A stretch of 64,000 bases of DNA from Brachyhypopomus gauderio (Eukaryota; Chordata; Actinopteri; Gymnotiformes; Hypopomidae): positions 973,501-1,037,500 of the forward strand of contig NC_135212.1 in NCBI RefSeq assembly GCF_052324685.1, read 5' to 3'. The notes below the pieces were generated by a model, which saw nothing but the letters and a program-made list of their open reading frames with translations, ran no database searches and was not told the origin of the DNA. Shown here piece by piece: positions 1 through 9,893 of the stretch; the first letter of the stretch is position 1; each line of letters begins with the position of its first letter. The position numbers were made by a program, and so were the translations under genes.

Positions 1-2112
1 GTGTATCAGGTTGATTGGGAGCACATCGAGAAGCATTGGGTCACACAGGTTAATAAAGAGAAAAAAAGATTAGAGGCTAGCGGAGCCCTAACTAAGCAAA
101 AGCGTAAAATCCAGCTGGAAGAAGCTGAAACTTATTTGTCGTATGTGAGAACATTTCGGAAAATTTGTCAGAAGATTAATGATAAAGAACGAGTTGAAAC
201 CAAAAAGACAGAACTCCCTGTGCCCCCTCCCTATGCAGAAAAAGCGTGTGAACCCAGTGCTCCTCAATGTCCGCGTGCAGCGCTGATGGCGCCTGTGTCT
301 GTGAGTGAAATGAGTGACGTTGGTGTGGACGGGGCTTCTGCACGTCCAAAATCAGTGAGAGAGCGTGAATGTGATGAGGGGAGACAAGTGGTAATGGAGG
401 TTGTCAGTGATGTGGCTATGGACAAAATAGAGAGTAGACTAGCGAGGCTCGAAGACTGTGCGCGTGAGAAAACTGGAGAAACAGAGATAAGTGATGCATT
501 GCAAAGAATTGAACAGCGAATGGCTGAGAGTTTGAGTCTGAGTGCCCCCACACGGTTCGAACAGACGTTGAACAGAGCAGAGAAAGTGGTCTGTGATGTG
601 GAGAAAGCCATCAGGCAAGAAGAAGCTAAGTTGGAAAAAGAGCATGCGAGACAGCTAGAGGAATGCGCTGCGGATGATAGGAGGAGAGATAGAGGTGCAC
701 CTGACAGAAGAGATACATTGATTGTGACTGGTGAAAATTTAGAATGGGAAGTGGAGAATGACGAGGGTGTGGCGAACAGACGAGTGAAAACTCCCTCTTC
801 AGAGGAGAGCGAGGTGGGAGATGAATGTATAAACCTGACTGAATCCGAGCAATGGGTGAGAGTGCCCGCCTACTATGACAGGCACGGTGTGGTCACGCGA
901 TCAAAAGCCAAGAACATGTCGACCCCTGGTGGCCATTATCCGCTAATGGCAGTACCAGGGAGCAGTTACGCACACACATACGCACCGTGGACACACAGAG
1001 ATTTGCACACTATGATAGATAAATTACCCAATCCTAAAAAGGGCGTTCAGTATTTCTTGTCTAAATTTGAACAGTACACGGCTGGGGACATGTTGTGTTT
1101 GGGAGATATAAGGACATTGTTTAAAGCTATGGGAGTTTTGAGTATGTTGTCTACAGCCGAGAAGGCGGCTGGAACAGAGCATCTGGCTGATGAGGCCCCG
1201 TTCGGTAGAATAAGAAGTGCTTTGTGGGGACAGCTGAGATTGCAAAATCAGGACACGTTTGACACGGCAGCCTTATCAGGGGTTAAACCTAAAGAAGATG
1301 AAGACCCGATGTCGTATTTAGATAGGTGCAAAGAAATCTGGCAAGCTAAAACTGGCGTTAGGCATGATAAATCAATCCCAGTGCGGGCTGTGTACAGAGC
1401 AGCGGTCGTGGCGAGTTTATCTGAGGGAGTGCAAACGAAACTAAAAGATGTGGTCGCGCTGGATCAAAAGGAAGAAGGTGAATGGGAAGCTGTAATTACA
1501 CACCATATGAAGCGTGAGGCAGAGAAGGGCGAAAACACTGATAAGTTAATGAAGGATGCATTACTCAAATTGTTGAGGGAGAAGGACAATTCAAAGCCTA
1601 AAAAGCAATTAGTGTCAAAGGAAGACACTCCAGCACAGGTAGCGGCCGTACAGCCACCCGCACAACCAGTGATGCAACCCATACAACCCATGATGCAACC
1701 TTATGTTATGCCACAACAGGTCAACAGCTGGGCGGTGCCACAACAGCCCGGTTACTACGCCCAGGCAGGCCCATACCGAGGCAGAGGCAGAGCCAAAGGT
1801 AGGTTCAGGGGAGGCAGAGTAGGGAACTTCCAAACCACACAAAGCAACGGCTGTTTTAGTTGTGGCCAGATGGACCACTGGGCAAGAGATTGTCCGATGA
1901 CGCAGCAGCAGCAGCCAATGCAGTACCAGCAGCCAATGCAGTATCAGCAGCAACAGCCAATACAGCAGCAACAACCAGTACAGTATCAACAGCCAATACA
2001 GTACCAGCAACCCCAAAATGTAAATTACCAGCAGAAACCCACACTCACACAAGGACAACAGGTTGTGCCTCCTGGCATGCAATACATGCCAGCGCCACCT
2101 GGTGGCCAATGA
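1..2112 (+). CDS. gag: Retroviral Gag polyprotein, 5'-incomplete
   Basis: Structural polyprotein of the provirus, open for 703 codons to a TGA at 2110-2112. The first codon is GTG, and the frame is open to the window edge, so the real start is probably upstream. A PPPY late-domain motif lies near residue 75, followed by charged, coiled-coil-like sequence (about 130-260). A capsid-like region runs from about residue 330 to 530. One CCHC zinc knuckle (CFSCGQMDHWARDC, near residues 618-631, nt ~1852-1893) marks nucleocapsid. The tail is a glutamine-rich low-complexity stretch of repeated Q-P-[MIV]-Q-Y units. Matrix/capsid borders are inferred only. Confidence 0.9.
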   Translation: MYQVDWEHIEKHWVTQVNKEKKRLEASGALTKQKRKIQLEEAETYLSYVRTFRKICQKINDKERVETKKTELPVPPPYAEKACEPSAPQCPRAALMAPVSVSEMSDVGVDGASARPKSVRERECDEGRQVVMEVVSDVAMDKIESRLARLEDCAREKTGETEISDALQRIEQRMAESLSLSAPTRFEQTLNRAEKVVCDVEKAIRQEEAKLEKEHARQLEECAADDRRRDRGAPDRRDTLIVTGENLEWEVENDEGVANRRVKTPSSEESEVGDECINLTESEQWVRVPAYYDRHGVVTRSKAKNMSTPGGHYPLMAVPGSSYAHTYAPWTHRDLHTMIDKLPNPKKGVQYFLSKFEQYTAGDMLCLGDIRTLFKAMGVLSMLSTAEKAAGTEHLADEAPFGRIRSALWGQLRLQNQDTFDTAALSGVKPKEDEDPMSYLDRCKEIWQAKTGVRHDKSIPVRAVYRAAVVASLSEGVQTKLKDVVALDQKEEGEWEAVITHHMKREAEKGENTDKLMKDALLKLLREKDNSKPKKQLVSKEDTPAQVAAVQPPAQPVMQPIQPMMQPYVMPQQVNSWAVPQQPGYYAQAGPYRGRGRAKGRFRGGRVGNFQTTQSNGCFSCGQMDHWARDCPMTQQQQPMQYQQPMQYQQQQPIQQQQPVQYQQPIQYQQPQNVNYQQKPTLTQGQQVVPPGMQYMPAPPGGQ

Positions 2113-5100
2113 AGCTGCCCGATGTCCAGTTCCCCCACATGCAGTGAACCAGTTGTATGTCTATTGGTGGAGGGGGAGCCAGTGGAGTTCTTAGTCGACA
2201 CGGGAGCCACCACGTCAGTCTTAACAGACAGGAAGTGGAAAGGCTACTTGTCGAAGATGTCACTATCCACTACTGGATTTCTGGGAAAAACTACACTGCA
2301 GCCACTGACTGTGCCCTTGAAGGTGTCAGTGGGCTCAGGCCCACAGGTCGAGCACACATTTTTGTTTTCAGAACAGTGCCCAATTAATTTGTTAGGTAGA
2401 GATTTGTTGTGTCAATTTTCAGCCATTATCGAATGCACACCGAGTGAAGGTAAATTAGCTGTCTCTGTCACCAACCACGATGAGCGCCTCAGAATACTTA
2501 ATCAACAAGCAGCAGACGGCCCAGCTCACATTTACTGGGCCACATTACAACATCCTGAGGAACAAGCAACTGCAAAAAATTTGCTTTACACGTTTAATTT
2601 ATGGAAACCATGGTTCCTGTCACTTCAGAGTATGACCCCACCAATAGACAGCACACACTGCACTTTTAATTACATCAGAGGGGAGGATGGGGTTTATGGA
2701 CAGCTGTGGAATAACATTGAAGGTCAATTACAAAATATAAATTGTGAATCAATGATTTTTGGACCTGAAGGTGTGGCTGCACTAGTTGTGTTAACAGGAG
2801 AACAGATGACGTACTGGAGAAACCCGGACCAGCAGGATTCACTACCACATGCCTCGCTGTTGGTCTCGGCTGGACACGAACCTCGTGAGCTGGGCCCCAT
2901 GCTGGCCACTGCCATGAAGGAACAGTTTCGCCCAACCTGTCTGCCAGGGGTAGAGGGTACGTCGGATGGTAAGTACTGGAGAGTCGCATGTGACACCAGT
3001 GACTTGGCGTACTTCTGTAACCAGCCCCTGACAGCCACACACGGCAGAGCACTGTTGGATCACCCCCAGGCCAAAGAACAACTAGAGACGGTCCCAGCCA
3101 ACTTGTGGACCACAACAAAGGTAGATGTAGGATGTGCATCACACCACATGGCTCCTATTAGGTTAAAGCCAGGAGAAACAGTCGTTCATCAGCCACAGTA
3201 CCGAATCAAGCCAGAAGCCATGGCAGGTATTACAGACACCATTGCAGATTTGATCAAAGTTGGAGTTCTGAAACCCACGACGTCACCGTGGAACACGCCC
3301 ATACTACCTGTTAAAAAACCTGGAAAAGATGAGTATCGTATGGTGCATGATTTGAGGCGCATTAATGATGTCACTGTAACTGAGAACATACCAGTACCTG
3401 ACCCCTATCGATCTTTGCAGAACCTAACGACTGAACACTGCAGCTTTTCATGCATAGATTTAGCTAATGCTTTCTTTTCTATACCAATTGATGAGAATGT
3501 GAAAGACATTTTTGCGTTTACCTTTAAAGGTCAACAGTACACATACAACAGGCTACCTCAAGGCTACAAAGACTCACCAGGCATCTTCAATCAATGTCTG
3601 TTGAAAGATCTGTCTAGATTAACTGACAATGATTTGATTGACTCTAACACCGTACTAATACAGTTCGTGGACGATTTGTTAATAGCTAGTACTTCACCTG
3701 ATAAGTGCCTTAGAGACACCATAACCATTCTAACCTTGTTAGCTGAATTAGGTTACAAAGTGAACAAGTCAAAACTCCAGGTGGCCAGGCCGATGGTCAC
3801 CTTTCTGGGGAGAAACATCTCACACAAAGGTCACACCCTGACTCCAAATCAGAGACAGTCAATACTGTCATTTCCAAAGCCCACTACAGTGTCCCAAATG
3901 ATGTCATTTTTAGGCCTGACAGGCTACTGCCGCAACTACATACCTAACTACAGTGATTTAGCTCACAGCCTCAGAAAACTCGCAGTGTCAAAAGGTCTGA
4001 GTAACGGGAAGGTGGAGCTTGACTGGACGGTTGAGGCAGAGAGGGATTTCATAACTCTGAAACAAGCACTTGCTAGCGCTACTGAATTAGCAGCACCAGA
4101 CTACACACAACCTTTTCATTTAAATGTCTCTGTAAGAGACAATCATGTTCATGCTTGTCTCTTTCAGAAGGGGGAGAGTGAAGGAAGGAACATTTTATTT
4201 TTTCACAGTTCCAAATTAGATCAACCAGTGATAGGAACAGGACCATGCACAACATACATGGCAGGACTCACCACAGCGATAGAGAAGACAGCACACTTGG
4301 TAATGTGTCACCCACTAATAGTCAGCACCAATCACGGAGTAATGGCGTTCATAAACTCACAAGCCTTTTCTTTGTCAAGAGCACGACAGAACAAGATAAA
4401 AGCCATACTCACACAGCCACACATCACGTACAACACTGCGTCAAAACTTGTGAATCTGACTGATAACATTGAAGTAGCCGAAGATGCGACACCACATGAC
4501 TGCGCTGACGCCACAGAAAGATACATTCAGCTCAGACCAGAACTGCACAAGGTCAGAATTACTAAACCAGGAGCATGGGAACTCTGTTCAGATGGGAGTT
4601 GTTGGAGACAAGGTAACGAACTGAAGGCCTCTTACGCTGTGGTACAAGCATGTGGGGAAGAGTGGGAGGAGGTGGAATCAGGAGTGGTTCCACAACCAGC
4701 TTCAGCTCAGCTGGCAGAAATGGTCGCACTCACTAGAGCACTGGAACACGCGTCAGGTCAGATTGTGAACATTTACACAGATTCAGCATACGTGCACGGG
4801 GTCATCCACCATGAACTAGTCAGGTGGATGGATAATGGGTATACTAACGCCACGGGACAGCCAATCAAACATTTGAGAGCAGTACATGAGTTGAGTGAAG
4901 CTATCATGTTACCCAAAGAAGTGGCTGTGATAAAGGTAAGAGGACATCAGGGTAATGACAGTTTTGTTTCTAGAGGTAATGAAGCTGCTGACAGAGCAGC
5001 CAAAGCTGCTGGAGGGTACAACCCACAGAGCTTGTTGTTGCTGGAAACTCATAACATGCCTGAGTTGACGGAGAGCCACCTGGCACAGATCCAAGAACAA

Positions 5101-5323
5101 GCCACGGTCTATGAGAAGCAATTGTGGATAGACCGGGGAGCCACAGTCACTAAAGGACTCTGGAGGAGTCCAGAAGGGAGAGTAGTTTTGCCCTTAGAGA
5201 AGATGAAATTGATACTATGCGAAGCACATGGGCCTACTCACTCCGGAGTGTCGGCCATGGTGACCAAATTAGAATGTTTATGGTGGCATCCATACCTCAG
5301 AGACCACGTGAAGCAACACAGAC
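2113..5323 (+). pseudogene. pol: Retroviral Pol, first part: protease, reverse transcriptase, RNase H, integrase N-terminus
   Basis: Pol continues in the gag frame directly after the gag TGA, so expression would need stop-codon readthrough as in gammaretroviruses; an in-frame ATG also occurs at 2122. The protease has a DTG active site (Asp codon at 2197). The reverse transcriptase has the LPQG motif and an FVDD catalytic motif (about 3663-3677). RNase H acidic residues are visible in SDGS (about 4590), AEM, YTDS and GNEAAD. The integrase zinc domain keeps its two histidines (HGPTH, about 5227), but the paired cysteines and the first catalytic aspartate are absent where the frame changes near 5310-5323. 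Everything upstream of that point looks intact. Confidence 0.92.
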
Positions 5324-6634
5324 ATGGGGCCAGACAACAGGGTAAGGGGGTACAGGTACCTGTTGGTCATGGTAGACAGATTCACCAAGTGGGTAGAAGC
5401 TATACCCACCAAAAAGGAAGATTCAAAATCAGTCATAAAATGGTTGCAAAATGAGTTGATTCCCAGGTACGGCCTACCAAAAGTGATTAGAAGTGACAAT
5501 GGGTCCCACTTTGATAACAAACACTTGGCAGAAGTAGAACAAAAGCTGGGCCTAACCCACAAGTTTGGCACTGTCTACCACCCACAGTCACAGGGGTTGG
5601 TGGAAAGAGCCAACCAGACCATTAAGACTAAACTGGCCAAGGTGTGCGCAGCAGGAGACATGGACTGGGTTCAGGCGCTGCCACTAGTGTTGATGTCCAT
5701 GAGAGCGACCCCCACGGGAGAATACAATCTCTCACCACACCAGCTCATGACAGGACGACCCATGCCAGGGTGCCCTCGACCAAGGATTGAGGGACCAGCT
5801 TTGGAAATCCAGGAACAGGAGATGTCAGAGTACATGAGAGAATTAACCAAGTTGCTTTGTGAAATCAATAAGTCTGTTCAACAGGAAAAAGGAGAAGAAG
5901 ACCTGGAATCACCCAAGGTGAAGGTGAAGCCAGGGGACTGGGTAAGGATCAAGGTGCACAAGAGGAAGTGGAACGAGCCACGGTGGACAGGCCCGTGGGA
6001 GGTCGAAGGTGCCAACGAGCACTCAGTGAAAATGAGGAAAGACAAAGGTAAGACCTGGTACCACATTTCACACTGTGTTGCAGCAAAAGAACCAACAAGA
6101 ACCACAGGAGAGATCAAGACACACCTGGAGGAGACAGGAGAAGCCCCAGGGAAGGAGTTAGTGGTAAGTACCGACCCCAGTGTAGCTTTTTACAGAGAAT
6201 ACATCACAGCCGAGGACTGGTGGGAGGAAGGTGAAGGAGACCTGTTGGAGACTGACTGTGAGGCTATAGCACACTGTGTGAGCGCGGACCTGAACCTGGG
6301 AGCTGGAGTGGCTCTGCAGATCAGACAAGCGTTTGGCACTACAGGTATAGCCAAGGTGCCCATAGGCAAGTGTGCCACACAAACCACACAGACACACATC
6401 ATATTCCATTTAGTGACCAAAAGATATTACAGGGAGAAGCCAGAATTAGGAGATCTGATTTCAAGCATACAACACCTGGCCACATTGTTAATATCATTGA
6501 ACATTAACGCTCTAGCCATACCGAAGCTGGGTTGTGGACTAGACGGATTAGACTGGAGGACTGTGAAACCAATCATTAAAACTTTACTTAAACCAACCGG
6601 TACCAAGGTGGTGGTGCACCATCTTCCATCCTAG
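5324..6634 (+). pseudogene. pol: Retroviral Pol, second part: integrase core, C-terminal domain and a macro domain
   Basis: Same polyprotein resumed one frame over. The integrase core keeps the second aspartate (codon 5495) and the glutamate 36 residues later (DX35E), but the first aspartate is lost with the upstream deletion. An SH3-like integrase C-terminus follows (PGDWVRIK... near 5935). From about nt 6160 a further 150 residues resemble the OARD1 class of macro domains: GDLL, a long loop containing NLGAGVA, then CGLDGLDW near the end. Such domains bind or remove ADP-ribose. The frame runs to a TAG at 6632-6634, one base before env. A macro domain at the end of pol is not standard for retroviruses. 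Confidence 0.85.
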
Positions 6635-6635
6635 G

Positions 6636-8870
6636 ATGGAACTGTGGGAAATAAGAGACATGTTGTCGGGACGTGTCGGACGTCCAGATGAGGCTCAGTA
6701 CCAACAATATGTTAGAGTAGGGAGATTAACTTTGAGAACATGGACTTGGCTATGGGGGGGAACATTTCTAGCCGCGGTGATAATAGGAGCGGTGGTGATA
6801 TTTAGTGTAGGAAATCAGAAACAATCCAATAACGTGAACGTAACTTTGTGTCGGTGGGACGACAATCACACTGCCTGCAAAGAGGTGAGGCCCGATGAGA
6901 TCCACAGCCCTAACCCGCTAGTAAACGCGACCAAACCAGAGAAAATAGACTTTAAAGTAAGAAAACCAAGAGGAGCTGGAACCAGGCCAGTAGGACAGTC
7001 CAAGGACCGGTGTGTACGGACATACGGAGGTGTGGAATTGAGTTATAGAGATGGTACAGCCTCGAGCTGGACTTTTGACTTATGTGAGGTAGTGGACTGC
7101 GGGGGAGCCAATGCCTCATACAGAGGATGTGATTTGTACATATGTTGGACCAATCAAGTTAATGCGGGCTGTCATGGAAGGGGGAGTTTCTATAGTGCAG
7201 ACTGGTGTCCTGGTTGGGGGTCGGTGATAAAGTACTCGGGGAGATGGAAACCGACATTAGGAGATAAGAAAGGTAACCCTTCCACGACCTCTTTGAGCAA
7301 ATGGTGGGTCGATGTGTCGTTTCAGCGAGATTATCACGTGTCCCAAAATCCAGTGACTTTTTCTGTCAAATGGAATGGGCAGATATGGGGTAATAACAGA
7401 CAGTTGTACTTCACCCTGGGGGTGGAACAATCAGGACGTGACATATGGGGAATAATTAAACTCAGCTATTTAGCCAAACCCAAGCCACTCAGCCCAGCAA
7501 AACCTGAGGCAAAAATAAAAGAGGTGGAGGATTCAGCAGACAAGTTCACTCTAACCACAGATTTCACTAAATTATCGTCCCAGCAGTTAATAGAATTAGC
7601 AACCGGTTACAGCGGCTCGAATTTGTGGTTGTCATGGCTAGAACAAAACAGTAGAGAAAATGGGTTAGAAGGTTGTGTGGCCTGCGCAGCGGCCCGACCC
7701 GCGTTAATGACCTCACCAGCCCCACTGAATCCTGAAACAGATCCAGTAGGATATCAGTGTATGTTGAATTTAACTAAGGTGAAAAGTATTGCGACCTCAA
7801 ATTGTTCCAGCCTGGACAGTATTTTTCCGTACGTCAAAAATTTGGAAGGAGGTAACGCTCCTTTCGTGCCAGTAAAACTTAAAGGACAGTACCAATGTTT
7901 TAACTTGACCGAGAAAGACGCAATCATGAGTGTGGGAGAAATTGAACCAGATTGGTGTAACGCCACAACGAAGGTCCCGGGGATAGGGAGAGTAGCCCGG
8001 GCAGGGATCTGGTGGTACTGCGGAGGACACACTCTGTTGGCATTAATACCAGGAAGAGCTAAAGCAATCTGTGCTATGGTTAGACTAATCACACCAATAA
8101 CAATGATAGGGCTGAGGGAAATCACACCGCAGCCTGCTATAGCCCAAGGGAGAAAGAAGCGTGATGCCTTTGATTTGTCCATAGGGTCACCAACATACAT
8201 TGACTCCATAGGAGTGCCTCGGGGGGTTCCCAATGAATACAAGCTAGTTGATCAAATAGCTACGGGCTTTGAGAACATTCCAATTATATCAGCCTTGTTT
8301 CCAGTAACACCGAACAAGAATGTAGATAGGATCAACTTTGTCCATTACAATGTGCTGAGATTAACCAACCTAACGAGAGACGCAATAGAGGGGCTGAGCG
8401 AACAACTGAGAGCTACCTCACTGATGGCCGTACAAAACAGAATGGCTCTAGATATGCTCCTGGCGGAAAAAGGGGGTGTATGTTTCATGTTTGGCGACAA
8501 CTGTTGTACCTTCATTCCCAATAACACCGCACCGGACGGGTCGGTGACCAGAGCTCTGGACGGACTGAAGGCTTTATCTAAGGAGATGCAGGAGGCCTCA
8601 GGTATCAGTAACCCCATGGAGGAGTGGTTCACGAAGGTGTTTGGGAAATGGAAGGCACTGATTATGTCCTTGTTTATGTCAGTAGCAGTGTTCATTGCAA
8701 TTGTTGTTATTTGTGGATGTTGTTGTATACCATGTATCAGATCTCTCACCCAAAGGTTGATCACAGCCGCGATTGAGAAGGGGGATGCAAAGAACCCACC
8801 ACCATACACCATGCCACTGATGGTGGAGGATGATGATGACATATCATCTGAAGAAGACGATTCTGTGTGA
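6636..8870 (+). CDS. env: Retroviral envelope glycoprotein, full-length open frame
   Basis: 744 codons, starting one base after pol stops and probably expressed from a spliced mRNA (inference). A hydrophobic segment at about residues 36-58 would be an unusually internal signal/leader. Many N-X-S/T sites follow. A CVAC (CXXC) motif lies near residue 347 and a dibasic furin-type site (RKKR, nt ~8151-8162) separates surface and transmembrane parts. The transmembrane part has heptad-like sequence, a CX6CC motif (Cys codon 8481, paired Cys at 8502-8507), a membrane span of about 25 residues and a Cys-rich juxtamembrane patch. The tail holds a PPPY motif and an acidic end. CXXC plus CX6CC is the gamma-type arrangement for a disulfide-linked Env. 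No break is visible. Confidence 0.93.
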   Translation: MELWEIRDMLSGRVGRPDEAQYQQYVRVGRLTLRTWTWLWGGTFLAAVIIGAVVIFSVGNQKQSNNVNVTLCRWDDNHTACKEVRPDEIHSPNPLVNATKPEKIDFKVRKPRGAGTRPVGQSKDRCVRTYGGVELSYRDGTASSWTFDLCEVVDCGGANASYRGCDLYICWTNQVNAGCHGRGSFYSADWCPGWGSVIKYSGRWKPTLGDKKGNPSTTSLSKWWVDVSFQRDYHVSQNPVTFSVKWNGQIWGNNRQLYFTLGVEQSGRDIWGIIKLSYLAKPKPLSPAKPEAKIKEVEDSADKFTLTTDFTKLSSQQLIELATGYSGSNLWLSWLEQNSRENGLEGCVACAAARPALMTSPAPLNPETDPVGYQCMLNLTKVKSIATSNCSSLDSIFPYVKNLEGGNAPFVPVKLKGQYQCFNLTEKDAIMSVGEIEPDWCNATTKVPGIGRVARAGIWWYCGGHTLLALIPGRAKAICAMVRLITPITMIGLREITPQPAIAQGRKKRDAFDLSIGSPTYIDSIGVPRGVPNEYKLVDQIATGFENIPIISALFPVTPNKNVDRINFVHYNVLRLTNLTRDAIEGLSEQLRATSLMAVQNRMALDMLLAEKGGVCFMFGDNCCTFIPNNTAPDGSVTRALDGLKALSKEMQEASGISNPMEEWFTKVFGKWKALIMSLFMSVAVFIAIVVICGCCCIPCIRSLTQRLITAAIEKGDAKNPPPYTMPLMVEDDDDISSEEDDSV

Positions 8871-9348
8871 AAAACTTGTTGTTTTTGATTAATTATGCTT
8901 GCTTTGTAGGTATTGGCAGCGACAGCGACTGATGAAGAATGAAGACGCACCACACATTAGAGCACAACCAACAGCACATGAAAGCTGATTCACTAGCTTA
9001 AAAGTAATATGCATGACACATGGGCACATTAATAGAACGGGTCGAGGTGATCTCCCACCAGGCGGGACCTGGGTCTCGGGGACAACGTCAAGTCACGAGA
9101 CCGTGGGAGATGAAGGGGGGCATCTCCGAATAGTCTGAAAGGTCTCGGCCCACAACTGGGGAGTGATCCAGAACCCACAAATCACATAAAAGAACACATA
9201 GACGTTGTACTAAGTGACATAGTCACACTATGAATGTATACACATTTAGGGATTTTTATGATTGTCTTTCTTTTAATAAGTGCACTGGGCTAGATAGATT
9301 TTAGTATTAGACTAGAGTTAGACCAATGTTTTGGTCTAAAAGGGGGAA
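8871..9348 (+). other. Proviral 3' untranslated region ending in polypurine tract
   Basis: 478 bases between env and the LTR with no coding frame worth calling. A GC-rich stretch at about 9040-9120 contains complementary segments (ctcccac near 9051 and gtgggag near 9104) that could fold. It ends in the polypurine tract AAAAGGGGGAA at 9338-9348, directly abutting the LTR 5' TG, as required for plus-strand priming. Confidence 0.75.
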
Positions 9349-9893
9349 TGTTGGAAAAAAAAGAAAATTAAAGGCTAATAACTTGATGTGTCAATTTAGT
9401 GTTTTTCAGGAAGACGGTGGGAAAGCAGGAGTAAGGAGGCCTCAGTGGCCTTGAGGAGAACAGAAGGGGCCTATTCAGTGCAGGATGTGTAGCAAGCAGT
9501 TTTTAGATAACCAGGCACACAGGCTGGGAGAAGAGGAGCAGGTGAATTTCCATGGAGAGCAGCCAGGATTGGGGGAGTTATCGAAACTTAACAATTCGAA
9601 ACGTATGGACAGGGAGTATGAAAGAAAGGACATCGCCCAGCACGAGAGGCTTTTCGCTTGGACACTGCTGAGATCCACTTGGGTTAGGTAGATTCCTAGG
9701 CAACTAGCACCAGTGCACTGAAGAGTTTGTACCACGTATACTTCTATTATATTGCATTCAATTATATTCTATATAAATCATTTTAAAAGAACTTTTGTTG
9801 TCGAGACTTTGCTTGGACCACTCAGTCAAAAACCAGTCGGTTCATCGGGGCGGTGTTGGGGCCCGTCTGGGTCGGAGAAGAAAATTCCCAACA
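9349..9893 (+). repeat. 3' LTR of the endogenous retrovirus
   Basis: 545 bp, opening with TGTTGG immediately after the polypurine tract and closing with CCAACA, a perfect 6-bp terminal inversion with the TG...CA ends of retroviral LTRs. A TATA-like element (tctatataaat) lies at 9768-9778. The LINE reading frame resumes at 9894, which fixes the right border. The target duplication would be the first bases after 9893 (acgc...), but its partner is outside the window. Short open frames inside it on both strands are incidental. Confidence 0.9.

Larger units (their letters stand above)
1..9893 (+). mobile_element. Endogenous retrovirus, 5' end outside window (gag-pol-env-3' LTR)
   Basis: Gag, pol and env follow in order, then a polypurine tract and one LTR that ends at 9893. 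The 5' LTR, primer-binding site and gag start lie left of the window. The Env has a CXXC motif in its surface part and a CX6CC motif in its transmembrane part. Gag and pol share one frame separated by a single stop. Both are gamma/epsilon-type features. Gag (as seen) and env are open; pol carries one disabling deletion in integrase. The element is inserted in a minus-strand L2 LINE: the LINE reverse transcriptase reads right up to 9894, and its missing 3' part should lie left of the 5' LTR. The good coding state suggests a fairly young insertion (inference). Confidence 0.95.

Noticed and set aside
1615-2109. Antisense frame of LLLLYWLL repeats under gag
   Set aside because: Antisense of the Gln-rich gag tail; composition artefact.
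9475-9735. Small open frames within the LTR
   Set aside because: No domain, no homology recognised, and both strands are open by chance; not comparable with retroviral accessory genes.
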